From positions 29,585-93,584 of the forward strand of contig DASRIA010000041.1 in NCBI GenBank assembly GCA_035650255.1: DNA of 64,000 bases. The letters run 5' to 3'. The position numbers and the translations under genes were made by a program. Position 1 is the stretch's first letter; each line of letters opens with the position of its first letter. Below are positions 1-8,155 of this stretch, piece after piece. Below the pieces are notes generated by a model. It was given only the letters and a program-made list of their open reading frames with translations. It had not been told where the DNA came from and did not search any database. The DNA is from DASRIA01 sp035650255. GTDB lineage: Bacteria; Actinomycetota; Thermoleophilia; Solirubrobacterales; JBBDJG01.

Positions 1-828
1 GGGCTCGAGGCCGTCGTCGCCCGCCAGCACGGCGACCTCCAGGCGGTTGGGCTGCACGACGCTCAGCTCGGCGCCGCGCGGCCCGCACGACACGAGCATG
101 TAATGGGAGAAGCCTCCCGCCGGCGGCTGCGTGTAGAACGGCCCGCCCGCGCCGCCGACCGTGATGTAGCGGACGCCGTCGTGCTCCTCCTCGTAATAGA
201 AGTGGTCGTGCGCCGCGAACACCGCCTTGACGCCGTGAGCGGCGAACAGCTTCATCAGCAGCTGCGCGTCGTCGGGGTTGAAGTCGCCCTGGAACCAGGA
301 GAAGAGGGGCCGGTGCATGAACACGAACGTGCCCTGCGCTCCGGTCGCCGCGAGCAGGTCCTGCTCCAGCCACGCCAGCTGGTCGCCCGTCACGCGGCCC
401 TCGCGGTTGGGCTCGTCCGTGTTGAGCCCGACGAAGTGCCAGCCGTGGAAGTCGAACGAGCCGTACAGATCGTGCCCCCACTCCGCGAGCACCTCCATCG
501 CGGCCGCGCTCGACTGGGCCTCGTGGTTGCCGGGCACGTTGAAGAGCGGCACGCGGCTGGTGTTCGCGAGCGACCTGAACCGGTCCAGCTCGTTCAGCAT
601 CTGCTGGCGCGAAGCGTGGTAGCCGAAGATCGCGTCGCCCGTGTAGAGCGTGAACGCCGGGCGCAGCAGCCCGACCTCCCGCATGATGTCCGCCGTCACC
701 TGCGGGAAGGGCATCCCGGACACGGTCGGCCGCCCGTCACCGGCGACTGCGAACGTGAACTCGCCCGGCCCGTCGACCGGGCCGAAGGGCAGCTCGTTGA
801 CCGGTCGCAGCGGCCGGGTGTCAGTCAT
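1..828 (-). CDS. Metallophosphoesterase (calcineurin-like), 3' end cut by window edge
   Basis: The frame is open from the ATG at 828 to base 1, giving at least 276 residues with no stop, so the C-terminus is missing. Calcineurin-like phosphoesterase motifs appear in order: AGDGRP (D31), TGDAIFGY (D65), NVPGNHE (N101, H102) and AAHDHFYY near residue 205, which supply the ligands of a two-metal centre. The first motif lacks the usual DxH histidine, as in some family members. No signal peptide is visible, so it is probably cytoplasmic. It overlaps the stop of the small upstream gene by 8 bp and is probably co-transcribed with it. The family is secure; the substrate (cyclic nucleotide, phosphoester or phosphoprotein) cannot be told. 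Confidence 0.85.
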   Translation of the reverse strand, partial: MTDTRPLRPVNELPFGPVDGPGEFTFAVAGDGRPTVSGMPFPQVTADIMREVGLLRPAFTLYTGDAIFGYHASRQQMLNELDRFRSLANTSRVPLFNVPGNHEAQSSAAAMEVLAEWGHDLYGSFDFHGWHFVGLNTDEPNREGRVTGDQLAWLEQDLLAATGAQGTFVFMHRPLFSWFQGDFNPDDAQLLMKLFAAHGVKAVFAAHDHFYYEEEHDGVRYITVGGAGGPFYTQPPAGGFSHYMLVSCGPRGAELSVVQPNRLEVAVLAGDDGLEP

Positions 829-1042
829 CGGGGCGGTGCTCGTCGTAGGGGAGGAAGTCCGCCTGCCGCAGGACCCTCAGCCAGGCCAGCGGCAGCCGCC
901 CCCCGTAGGCCAGCTCCCCCACCGCCTGCCGCTGGTCCGCGCGCGAGGCATCGGAGAGGCCGAGGCGCTCGAGGACCTGATCGAGCGTGCGGTCGGGCGG
1001 CGCGGTTGGCCTGTCCGTTCGAGGCTGCTGGGGCGGTCCCAT
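821..1042 (-). CDS. Small hypothetical protein (73 aa) upstream of the phosphoesterase
   Basis: The 73-residue product has a Pro/Arg-rich N-terminus followed by a probably helical part (TLDQVLERLGLSDASRADQR, then GELAYGGRLPLAWLRVLRQA). I recognise no family. Support for a real gene is contextual: a TAAGCT box (1052-1057, minus strand) lies 9 nt before the ATG, matching the leaderless-promoter pattern of this window, and its stop overlaps the start of the phosphoesterase gene by 8 bp, suggesting translational coupling. It could act with the phosphoesterase, but nothing in the sequence shows how. Confidence 0.5.
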   Translation of the reverse strand: MGPPQQPRTDRPTAPPDRTLDQVLERLGLSDASRADQRQAVGELAYGGRLPLAWLRVLRQADFLPYDEHRPDD

Positions 1043-1051
1043 CGGGCGGGC

Positions 1052-1082
1052 AGCTTATTCGCCGCGGAGCCACCGTTATCGT
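1052..1082. promoter_or_regulatory. Divergent -10 boxes for the 1042(-) and 1091(+) genes
   Basis: TAAGCT on the minus strand (1052-1057) ends 9 nt before the ATG at 1042. TATCGT on the plus strand (1077-1082) ends 8 nt before the GTG at 1091. Both fit TANNNT -10 elements placed so that transcription would begin at or next to the start codon. Confidence 0.5.
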
Positions 1083-1090
1083 GTCGCCGC

Positions 1091-1861
1091 GTGAAAGCAG
1101 TGATCCTCGCCGGCGGAGCCGGCACGCGCATCAGCGAGGAGAGCGATACGCGCCCCAAGCCGATGATCGAGATCGGGTCCAAGCCGATCCTCTGGCACAT
1201 CATGAAGATGTACTCGGCCCACGGCGTGAACGAGTTCATCGTGTGCCTGGGCTACCGCGGGTACCAGATCAAGGAGTACTTCGCGAACTACTACCTGCAC
1301 ACGTGCGACGTCACGTTCGACGTCGCCGGCCGCAGCATGGAGGTGCTGCAGTCGAGCGCCGAGCCGTGGCGGGTGACCCTCGTCGACACCGGTGAGGAGA
1401 CCCAGACCGGCGGGCGCCTGCGCCGCGTCCTGCACCACGTCGGCGACGAGGAGTTCTGCTTCACCTACGGCGACGGCTTGTCGGCGATCGACATCGGCGA
1501 GCTGATCGAGTTCCATCGCGGGCAGGAGACCCTCGCGACCGTCACCGCGGTGCAGCCGCCCGGGCGCTTCGGCGCGCTGCAGATGGACGACGGGCGGGTG
1601 CGCGGCTTCGAGGAGAAGCCGCACGGCGACGGCGGCTGGATCAACGGCGGCTTCTTCGTCCTGTCGCCCGAGGTGGGGCGCTACATCGACGGCGACGCGA
1701 CGATCTGGGAGCGCGAGCCGATGGAGCGGCTCGCCGCGGAGGGCCAGCTCGCGCCCTACCGCTACGACGGCTTCTGGCACCCGATGGACACGCTGCGCGA
1801 CAAGCGCTACCTCGAGGAGCTGTGGGAGTCGGGCGCCGCGCCCTGGAAGAAATGGGAGTGA
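1091..1861 (+). CDS. rfbF: Glucose-1-phosphate cytidylyltransferase
   Basis: 256 aa. It makes CDP-glucose from CTP and glucose 1-phosphate, the first step of CDP-deoxysugar synthesis. The N-terminal nucleotidyltransferase signature VILAGGAGTRISEE and the PKPMIEIGSKPILWH stretch are intact, and the length matches the family. GTG 1091 was chosen because the family starts directly at MKAVILAGG and a TATCGT box lies 8 nt upstream; the frame is open further upstream but that part is antisense to the phosphoesterase region. It overlaps the next gene, a CDP-glucose 4,6-dehydratase, which fixes its role in the CDP branch rather than the dTDP branch. Confidence 0.93.
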   Translation: MKAVILAGGAGTRISEESDTRPKPMIEIGSKPILWHIMKMYSAHGVNEFIVCLGYRGYQIKEYFANYYLHTCDVTFDVAGRSMEVLQSSAEPWRVTLVDTGEETQTGGRLRRVLHHVGDEEFCFTYGDGLSAIDIGELIEFHRGQETLATVTAVQPPGRFGALQMDDGRVRGFEEKPHGDGGWINGGFFVLSPEVGRYIDGDATIWEREPMERLAAEGQLAPYRYDGFWHPMDTLRDKRYLEELWESGAAPWKKWE

Positions 1862-2928
1862 GCCCGGAGTTCTGGCGCGGCCGCCGCGTGCTCCTCACCG
1901 GGCACACGGGCTTCAAGGGATCCTGGCTCGCACTGTGGCTCGAGCGGCTCGGCGCCGAGGTGACGGGCTACTCCCTGGCGCCGCCCAGCGAGCCGTCGCT
2001 GTTCGAGCTGGCGCGCGTCGCCGAGGTGACCGCCTCGCTCCACGCGGACGTGCGCGACCTCGCGGCGCTCGAGCAGGCGATGTCGGAGCACCGTCCCGAG
2101 GTCGTGATCCACATGGCGGCCCAGTCGCTCGTGCGCCGCTCCTACGCCGACCCGGTGGAGACGTACGAGACCAACGTGCTCGGCAGCGTGAACGTGCTCG
2201 AGGCCGCCCGCCGCGCCGGCGAGCCGCCGCGCGTCGTGATCAACGTGACCACGGACAAGGTGTACGAGAACCTCGAGCGCGACGAGCCGTTCCGCGAGGA
2301 CGAGCCGAAGGGCGGGCACGACCCGTACAGCAACAGCAAGGCCTGCTCCGAGCTCCTCACCGCCGCGTACCGCAACTCGTTCTTCGCCACCGGGTCGCCG
2401 ACCGCGGTCGCCAGCGCGCGGGCCGGCAACGTGATCGGCGGCGGCGACTGGGGCGCGGACCGCCTCGTGCCCGACATGGTCCGCGGCGCGCTGGCGGGCC
2501 GGCCGGTTCCGATCCGCAACCCCGACGCGATCCGGCCCTGGCAGCACGTGCTCAACCCGCTCAGCGGCTACCTGCGGCTGGCGGAGGCGATGTGGGAGTC
2601 GCCCGCGCTCGCGCAGGCGTGGAACTTCGGCCCCGACGAGCGCGACGAGGTGTCGGTACGGCACGTCGCCGACCGCCTGTCGGAGCTGTGGGAGGGCGGG
2701 ATCGACTGGCGCCAGGACGAGGGCGAGCACCCGCACGAGGCGCACTACCTGCGGCTCGACTCCACCAAGGCGCGCACCCAGCTCGGCTGGGCGCCGCGCT
2801 GGGACCTCGACCAGGCGCTCGCCAGCATCGCCGCCTGGCACGCCGGCCACATCGCCGGAGAAGACCCACGTACGCTCGTCCTGCAGCAGGTCGAGAGCTT
2901 CGCGGGCGCGGCCGCCCCGCGTAGGTGA
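1852..2928 (+). CDS. rfbG: CDP-glucose 4,6-dehydratase
   Basis: 358 aa extended-SDR enzyme that converts CDP-glucose to CDP-4-keto-6-deoxyglucose. It shows the NAD-binding motif TGHTGFKGSW, which is typical of RfbG, an AAQSLVRRSY segment, TTDKVYEN, and the catalytic YSNSK (Y and K of the SDR triad). The ATG at 1852 overlaps rfbF by 10 bp; GTG 1858, with a 4-bp overlap, is an equally good start. Together with rfbF it supplies the keto-sugar that the C-methyltransferase, epimerase and reductases that follow could use. Confidence 0.92.
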   Translation: MGVSPEFWRGRRVLLTGHTGFKGSWLALWLERLGAEVTGYSLAPPSEPSLFELARVAEVTASLHADVRDLAALEQAMSEHRPEVVIHMAAQSLVRRSYADPVETYETNVLGSVNVLEAARRAGEPPRVVINVTTDKVYENLERDEPFREDEPKGGHDPYSNSKACSELLTAAYRNSFFATGSPTAVASARAGNVIGGGDWGADRLVPDMVRGALAGRPVPIRNPDAIRPWQHVLNPLSGYLRLAEAMWESPALAQAWNFGPDERDEVSVRHVADRLSELWEGGIDWRQDEGEHPHEAHYLRLDSTKARTQLGWAPRWDLDQALASIAAWHAGHIAGEDPRTLVLQQVESFAGAAAPRR

Positions 2929-2978
2929 GGACCACGCGAATTCGCGCGCGGGGCAGTGGAGCGGCGCGGCGCCGCGCC

Positions 2979-3027
2979 GAACTTTGGCCCCTGCGTAACG
3001 AGGGGTGTTACGGACGGGCCAAAGTTC
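2979..3027. repeat. Long two-step inverted repeat at the convergent rfbG / reductase junction
   Basis: GAACTTTGGCCC (2979-2990) pairs perfectly with GGGCCAAAGTTC (3016-3027). Inside it CGTAAC (2994-2999) pairs with GTTACG (3007-3012) around a 7-nt loop. It lies between two convergent genes and contains the TAA stop and last codons of the leftward reductase gene. It could be a bidirectional terminator, although there is no T-tract, or a dispersed palindromic element. Confidence 0.6.
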
Positions 3028-4000
3028 GTGGAGCGGCCGAGTAGCCCACCGCGGCGCCGAGGCGCTCGCGCCACCACGCCAGCGTGTCCGCGAGCGTGCG
3101 TGACAACGGGATCTCGGGCGACCAGCCCACCGCGCGCGTCAGCTTGGCGTGCGAGCCGCGGATCTCGTGCATCTCGCGCTCGCGCAGCTGCGCCGGGTCC
3201 GTGCGCGTGACCACCTCGACCTCCGCGTGCTCGGACAGGCCGAGCACGATCGAGCGGATCGTCGTGGAGCGGTCGCTGCACACGTTGTAGGCGCCCGGAG
3301 GCGCGTGCTCCAACCCCGCGCGGTATGCGCGCACCACGTCGCGCACGTCGGTGAAGTCGCGGCTCACGTCGAGGCCGCCCGTGACGATCTCGACGGGAGC
3401 ACCGTCCTCGGCGCCCAGCTCGCCCTCGACGATCTGCCGCGCGAGCCACGAGACGACGTGCGAGTCCGACTGCCCCGGCCCGGCGTGGTTGAAGGCGCGC
3501 ATCCGCACGACGTGCATGCCGTGCGCCTCGTCGTACAGCGCCGCGGCGTGATCGGCCGCGGCCTTGCTGACCGCGTAGGGATTGCGCGGGCGCAGCGGGT
3601 GCTCCTCCGTCACGGGCAGGTCCACGTGAGAGCCGTACTCCTCGCCCGAGCAGGCGATCATCACGCGTGCCCCGGGCGCGTGACGGCGCAGCGCCTCGAG
3701 CAGGTGGATGGTCGTGCCCAGGTTGCCGCGGATCGTGCCGGCCGGGTCCTTCCAGGAATTGCCCACCGAGGCCTGGCCCGCGAGGTGGAAGACCAGGTCG
3801 GGCCGTGCCGCAGAGATCGCCGCGGCCGCCTGGCGCTGGTCCTCGAGGTCGCAGCACAGGTAGCGCTCCAGCCCGGGTGGGAGGTCGGCCGGGGAGAGAT
3901 CGCGCCTGCCGAGGCCGGTCACGCCGATGCCGTCGGAGGCGAACAGGGCGCACAGATGGCGGCCTGCAAAGCCGCCCGCGCCCGTGATCAGCACGCGCAT
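3008..4000 (-). CDS. NAD(P)-dependent NDP-sugar epimerase/reductase (GDP-4-keto-6-deoxymannose reductase-like)
   Basis: 330 aa extended SDR. It has the N-terminal Rossmann motif ITGAGGFAGRHL, an HLAGQASV segment, CSGEEYG with the catalytic Ser region, and YAVSK for Tyr/Lys. The family resembles Rmd, which reduces GDP-4-keto-6-deoxymannose to GDP-rhamnose, but substrate cannot be read from sequence; in this setting it may instead reduce a CDP- or GDP-4-keto sugar. It is transcribed against its neighbours and starts at ATG 4000 with TACCTT (4009-4014) 8 nt upstream. The last codons and stop fall within the hairpin at 2979-3027. Confidence 0.8.
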   Translation of the reverse strand: MRVLITGAGGFAGRHLCALFASDGIGVTGLGRRDLSPADLPPGLERYLCCDLEDQRQAAAAISAARPDLVFHLAGQASVGNSWKDPAGTIRGNLGTTIHLLEALRRHAPGARVMIACSGEEYGSHVDLPVTEEHPLRPRNPYAVSKAAADHAAALYDEAHGMHVVRMRAFNHAGPGQSDSHVVSWLARQIVEGELGAEDGAPVEIVTGGLDVSRDFTDVRDVVRAYRAGLEHAPPGAYNVCSDRSTTIRSIVLGLSEHAEVEVVTRTDPAQLREREMHEIRGSHAKLTRAVGWSPEIPLSRTLADTLAWWRERLGAAVGYSAAPRTLARP

Positions 4001-4008
4001 GACGCGTC

Positions 4009-4036
4009 AAGGTACACGAGAGGCGACAGCTATTCT
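4009..4036. promoter_or_regulatory. Divergent -10 boxes for the 4000(-) and 4045(+) genes
   Basis: TACCTT on the minus strand (4009-4014) ends 8 nt before ATG 4000. TATTCT on the plus strand (4031-4036) ends 8 nt before GTG 4045. Only 44 bp separate the two start codons, so both messages are expected to be leaderless. Confidence 0.55.
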
Positions 4037-4044
4037 CTCGGCCC

Positions 4045-5277
4045 GTGCCTCGCGAGAGCCAGTGCCGCTTTTGCGGCGCCCCGCTGGTCCATTCCTTCGC
4101 GGACCTCGGCATGTCGCCGCTCGCGAACCGCTACCTGACCGCCGACCAGGTCAACGCGATGGAACCGTTCTTCCCGCTGCACGCCCTGGTCTGCGAGCGC
4201 TGCTTCCTGGTGCAGCTCGAGGAGTTCGAGACACCGGACGCGATCTTCTCGGACTACGCGTACTTCTCGTCCTTCTCCACGAGCTGGCTCGAGCACTGCC
4301 GCAACTACGCCGAGACGGCGATCGGGCGCTTCGGGCTCGGCGCCGGGTCCCAAGTGGTCGAGCTGGCCTCCAACGACGGCTACCTGCTCCAGTACTTCAA
4401 GGCTCAGGGCGTGCCCGTGCTCGGCGTCGAGCCGGCCGCAAACGTCGCCCGGGTCGCCGAGGAGGAGCGCGGCATCCGCACGGTGGTGAGCTTCTTCGGC
4501 CGCGAGACGGCGGGCACGCTGGCAGGGGAGCTGCGCGCGGACCTCCTGATCGGCAACAACGTGCTCGCCCACGTGCCGGACCTGAACGATTTCGTGGCCG
4601 GCATGAAGACCCTGCTGGCGGACAACGGCGTGATCACGATGGAGTTCCCGCACCTGATGCGGCTCGTCGAGGACCGCCAGTTCGACACCATCTACCACGA
4701 GCACTTCTCCTACTTCTCCTTCCTGACCGTGAAGCAGGTGTTCGCGGCGCACGGCCTGGAGCTGTTCGACGTCGACGAGCTCCCCACCCACGGCGGCTCG
4801 CTGCGCATCTACGCGTGCCACGAGGGCGCGCAGGAGCCGCGCGGGTCCGTCGCCGAGCTGGAGCGCCGCGAGGAGGACGCCGGCTACCGCAACCTCGAGA
4901 CCTACACCGAGTTCTCGGAGTTGGTGAAGAGCGAGAAGCGCGAGATCCTGTCGTCCCTGATCGCCCTCAAGGGCGACGGCGCATCGATCGTCGGTTACGG
5001 AGCGCCGGCCAAGGGCAACACGCTGCTGAACTACTGCGGCATCGGCACCGACTTCATCGACTACACGGTCGACCGCAGCCCTCACAAGCAAGGGCACTTC
5101 CTCCCCGGCACGCACATCCCGATCCGGGCGCCGGAGGAGATCGACCGCACGCGGCCGGACGTCGTGTTCATCCTGCCGTGGAACCTGCGTGAGGAGATCA
5201 TGGACCAGCTCAGCCACATCTCCGATTGGGGCGGCAGGTTCCTGGTGCGCTCGCCGGCGCTCGAGCTGCACGCGTGA
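4045..5277 (+). CDS. NDP-sugar C-methyltransferase (TylCIII/NovU type)
   Basis: 410 aa. The layout is that of SAM-dependent sugar C-methyltransferases: an N-terminal zinc-binding segment with CRFCG (C7, C10) and CERC, a central Rossmann methyltransferase domain with VVELASNDGYLLQYF as motif I, then a C-terminal domain with the conserved IVGYGAPAKGNTLLN stretch. Such enzymes add a methyl carbon to a 4-keto-6-deoxy NDP-sugar, giving a branched sugar. The GTG start is set by the TATTCT box 8 nt upstream. The stop overlaps the next start (GTGA), coupling it to a 3,5-epimerase, the same pairing as NovU/NovW in noviose synthesis. Which carbon is methylated is unknown. Confidence 0.85.
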   Translation: MPRESQCRFCGAPLVHSFADLGMSPLANRYLTADQVNAMEPFFPLHALVCERCFLVQLEEFETPDAIFSDYAYFSSFSTSWLEHCRNYAETAIGRFGLGAGSQVVELASNDGYLLQYFKAQGVPVLGVEPAANVARVAEEERGIRTVVSFFGRETAGTLAGELRADLLIGNNVLAHVPDLNDFVAGMKTLLADNGVITMEFPHLMRLVEDRQFDTIYHEHFSYFSFLTVKQVFAAHGLELFDVDELPTHGGSLRIYACHEGAQEPRGSVAELERREEDAGYRNLETYTEFSELVKSEKREILSSLIALKGDGASIVGYGAPAKGNTLLNYCGIGTDFIDYTVDRSPHKQGHFLPGTHIPIRAPEEIDRTRPDVVFILPWNLREEIMDQLSHISDWGGRFLVRSPALELHA

Positions 5278-5804
5278 GGTTCGTCCCGACCCCGCTCGCG
5301 GGCGCCGTCGTGATCGAGCTGGACCTGCTGGAGGACGAGCGCGGCCATTTCGCGCGCACCTATGACGCGGAGGAGTTCGCACGCCACGGGCTCGACCCCG
5401 CCGTCGTGCAGTGCAACACCTCCTTCAACGCGCGCGCCGGGACGCTGCGCGGGATGCACTACCAGGCCGAGCCCGACGGCGAGCCCAAGCTGATGCGGTG
5501 CACACGGGGTGCGATCTACGACGTGCTGGTGGACCTGCGGCCGGAGTCCGAGACGTACTGCCGGTGGTTCGGCGCCGAGTTGACAGCCGACAATGCGCGC
5601 ATGCTGTACGCGCCGGTCGGGCTCGCGCACGGCTTCCAGACACTCGTGGACGCTTCGGAGGTGCACTACCAGATGTCCCATCACTACGTCCCGGAACAGG
5701 CGCGCGGCGTGCGCTGGGACGACCCGGCGTTCGGGATCGAGTGGCCGCTGGCCGACCCGATCGTCTCCGACAGGGACAGGCAGTACCCAGACTTCCGGCC
5801 GTGA
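5274..5804 (+). CDS. NDP-4-keto-6-deoxysugar 3,5-epimerase (RfbC/RmlC family)
   Basis: 176 aa cupin enzyme. RmlC signatures are present: EDERGHFART, GTLRGMHYQ with the catalytic His, and MLYAPVGLAHGFQTL with the conserved Tyr and HGF. It would epimerise C3 and/or C5 of a 4-keto-6-deoxy sugar. GTG 5274 is chosen because the family begins near MRFVPTPLAG and it overlaps the methyltransferase stop by 4 bp. No rmlA or rmlB is in the window, so a CDP-sugar substrate from RfbF/RfbG is more likely than dTDP; naming it rmlC would overstate the case. Confidence 0.85.
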   Translation: MRFVPTPLAGAVVIELDLLEDERGHFARTYDAEEFARHGLDPAVVQCNTSFNARAGTLRGMHYQAEPDGEPKLMRCTRGAIYDVLVDLRPESETYCRWFGAELTADNARMLYAPVGLAHGFQTLVDASEVHYQMSHHYVPEQARGVRWDDPAFGIEWPLADPIVSDRDRQYPDFRP

Positions 5805-6703
5805 CCCGGGTGCTCGTCACCGGCGGGACGGGGTTCGTGGGCCGTCAGGCGCTGCCGCTGCTGGCGGCGCGCGGCGACGAGGTGCACGCCACGTGGTCCT
5901 CGGCGCCGGGCGACGAGCGGGGCGGCGTCACCTGGCACCGGTGCGACCTGCTCGACCGCGCGGCCGCCGCGGCGCTGGTGGAGAGCTTGCGGCCCACGCA
6001 CCTGCTGCACCTGGCGTGGTATGCCGTGCCGGGGAAGTTCTGGGACGCGGAGGAAAACGCCGCGTGGGTCGCGGCCAGCCTCGCACTGCTCTCTTCGTTT
6101 GCCGAAGCCGGCGGGCGGCGCGCGACCTTCGCGGGGAGCTGCGCGGAGTACGAGTGGGCGGACGGCGTGCTGTCGGAGGCCTCCACCCCGCTCGCGCCCG
6201 CCACCTACTACGGGAAGTGCAAGAACGCGCTGCGCGAGGTCGCCGAGGGCTTCGCCGCGCGCCGCGACGTGGGCTTCGCCTGGGGACGCATCTTCTTCGT
6301 CTACGGCCCGCACGAGCATCCCGACCGCCTCGTGTCCTCGCTGGCGCGGGCGCTGGTGCGCGGCGAGCCCGCTCCGACCTCGGAGGGCTCGCAGCGCCGC
6401 GACTTCCTGCACGCGCGCGACGTGGCGGGGGCGTTTGCCGCGCTGCTCGGCTCCGACGTGCAGGGCGCGGTGAACATCGGCTCCGGCGAGGCCGTGCCCG
6501 TGCGCGACGTGGTGAGCGCCGTGGCAGACGCGGCCGGCCGCCCCGACCTGGTGCAGTGGGGCGCGCTGCCGCAGCGGCCGGGCGACCCGCCGCTGCTCGA
6601 GGCGGACGTGCGCCGCCTCCGCGACGAGGTCGGGTGGCGGCCCGGCATCCCGCTCGCGGAGGGCATCGCGCGCACGGTGGAATGGTGGAAGGCGCAGCAG
6701 TAG
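5801..6703 (+). CDS. NAD-dependent epimerase/dehydratase (NDP-sugar reductase/epimerase)
   Basis: 300 aa extended SDR with Rossmann motif VLVTGGTGFVGRQ, FAGSCAEYEW for the Ser region and YYGKCK for the Tyr/Lys pair. GTG 5801 overlaps the epimerase stop by 4 bp. The family includes CDP-paratose and CDP-abequose synthases and other 4-ketoreductases, so it is a good candidate for the last step of the CDP-deoxysugar made by the upstream genes. The exact product is not determinable from sequence. Confidence 0.8.
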   Translation: MTRVLVTGGTGFVGRQALPLLAARGDEVHATWSSAPGDERGGVTWHRCDLLDRAAAAALVESLRPTHLLHLAWYAVPGKFWDAEENAAWVAASLALLSSFAEAGGRRATFAGSCAEYEWADGVLSEASTPLAPATYYGKCKNALREVAEGFAARRDVGFAWGRIFFVYGPHEHPDRLVSSLARALVRGEPAPTSEGSQRRDFLHARDVAGAFAALLGSDVQGAVNIGSGEAVPVRDVVSAVADAAGRPDLVQWGALPQRPGDPPLLEADVRRLRDEVGWRPGIPLAEGIARTVEWWKAQQ

Positions 6704-8154
6704 ACGTCCTCGACTCGCCCGAGGCCGGCGGGGCGGCGATCCGGGGTGGAGTCCTGCGGCTCGCCGGCTACGCCGGCGGGATGGCGCTCGCCCTCGCCGT
6801 CGCGCCACTGCTGATCCGCCACCTCGGCGTGGTCGACTTCGGGCGCTACACGCTCGTGATCTCGCTGATCGCGATGGTCCAGGGCCTGACCGAGGGCGGG
6901 CTCGCCGCGGTCGGCCTGCGCGAGTACACCGTCTTCGATCCCGCTCACCGCCGGCGGCTGATGCAGGAGCTGCTCGGCCTGCGCATCGTCCTCACCTTCG
7001 CGGGTGTGGCGCTGGCCGTCGTCTTCGGGCTGGTCGCGGGGTACGACGGAGAGCTGATCGCCGGGACGGTCGTGGCCGGCGTCGGGTTGCTCCTCCTGGT
7101 GCTGTTCAACCTGCTGACGATCCCCCTCCAGGCCGACCTGCGCTTCGGCTGGATCACGGTGGCGGAGGTCCTGCGCCAGGCGATCGCCGCCGTCCTGATC
7201 GTGGCGCTGGTGATCGCGGGCGCCGGGATCGTGCCCTTCATCGCCACGCAGATCCCGGCGGGGATCGTGGCGCTGGCGATCGCCGCCGTGCTGGTGCGCA
7301 AGGCGATCTCGCTGCGGCCGGCGTTCCAGCCCGGCGCCTGGTGGACGCTGGTGCGAGAGACCCTCCCCTACGCGATCGCGATCGCGATCGCGGCGCTGTA
7401 CTTCCGCATCGTGATCGTGCTGATGTCGCTGGTCTCGACCGAGACCCAGACCGGCTACTTCGCCACCTCGTACCGCGTGATCGAAGTGCTGGTCGCGATC
7501 CCGGCGCTGCTGGTCAGCGCGACGTTTCCCGTCATGTCGCGCGCGGCCCGCGACGACGCCGACCGGCTGCTCTATGCCGGACAGCGCACGTTCGACGCGA
7601 TGCTGATCGTGGGCGTGTGGCTGACCCTCTGCGTGGCGCTGGGAGCGGACTTCATGATCCAGGTGATCGGCGGAGAGGACTTCGAGGCGTCGGTCGACGT
7701 GCTGCGGATCCAGTCGCTGGCGGTCATGTGCACCTTCGTGACCGTCACGTGCGGCTTCCTGCTGCTGTCGCTGCGCCGGCACACGGCGATCCTCGCGAGC
7801 AGCGTGGTCCCGCTCACGTTCGGCGTGATCCTGACGCTCGCGATCGCTCCCTCGGAAGGAGCGGAGGGCGCCGCGATCGCGACGGTCGTCGCGGAGGCGG
7901 GGTTCGCGGCCGCCGTACTCGCGTTCGTGAAGCGCCGCTCGGTCGCGCACGTGCCGTTGTCGCTGCGCGTCTTCCTGCCCGTGGGCGCGGCGGCCGCGCT
8001 CGCGGCCTCCGTCGAGCTGTTGATCCCGGACGTGCACGAGGTGATCACGGTGGGGCTCGCGACCGCGATCTACTTCGCCGTGCTGACGGCGCTGCGCCAG
8101 ATCCCGCCCGAGCTGCGCGGCGCGCTGGCGCCGGGACGGGAGCGCGATGGGTGA
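6682..8154 (+). CDS. Polysaccharide flippase (Wzx/MATE-like oligosaccharide transporter)
   Basis: 490 aa integral membrane protein with about 12 hydrophobic segments, opening with GGVLRLAGYAGGMALALAVAPLLIRHLG, quoted here in part as LRLAGYAGGMALALAVAPLL, typical of the polysaccharide biosynthesis protein (Wzx/RfbX) family. It would move lipid-linked sugar units across the membrane. ATG 6682 overlaps the preceding gene by 22 bp; GTG 6685 is an alternative. It closes the plus-strand CDP-sugar operon and converges on the next gene with a single base between stops. A second export route (ABC type) lies at 27-31 kb. Confidence 0.88.
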   Translation: MVEGAAVDVLDSPEAGGAAIRGGVLRLAGYAGGMALALAVAPLLIRHLGVVDFGRYTLVISLIAMVQGLTEGGLAAVGLREYTVFDPAHRRRLMQELLGLRIVLTFAGVALAVVFGLVAGYDGELIAGTVVAGVGLLLLVLFNLLTIPLQADLRFGWITVAEVLRQAIAAVLIVALVIAGAGIVPFIATQIPAGIVALAIAAVLVRKAISLRPAFQPGAWWTLVRETLPYAIAIAIAALYFRIVIVLMSLVSTETQTGYFATSYRVIEVLVAIPALLVSATFPVMSRAARDDADRLLYAGQRTFDAMLIVGVWLTLCVALGADFMIQVIGGEDFEASVDVLRIQSLAVMCTFVTVTCGFLLLSLRRHTAILASSVVPLTFGVILTLAIAPSEGAEGAAIATVVAEAGFAAAVLAFVKRRSVAHVPLSLRVFLPVGAAAALAASVELLIPDVHEVITVGLATAIYFAVLTALRQIPPELRGALAPGRERDG

Positions 8155-8155
8155 G

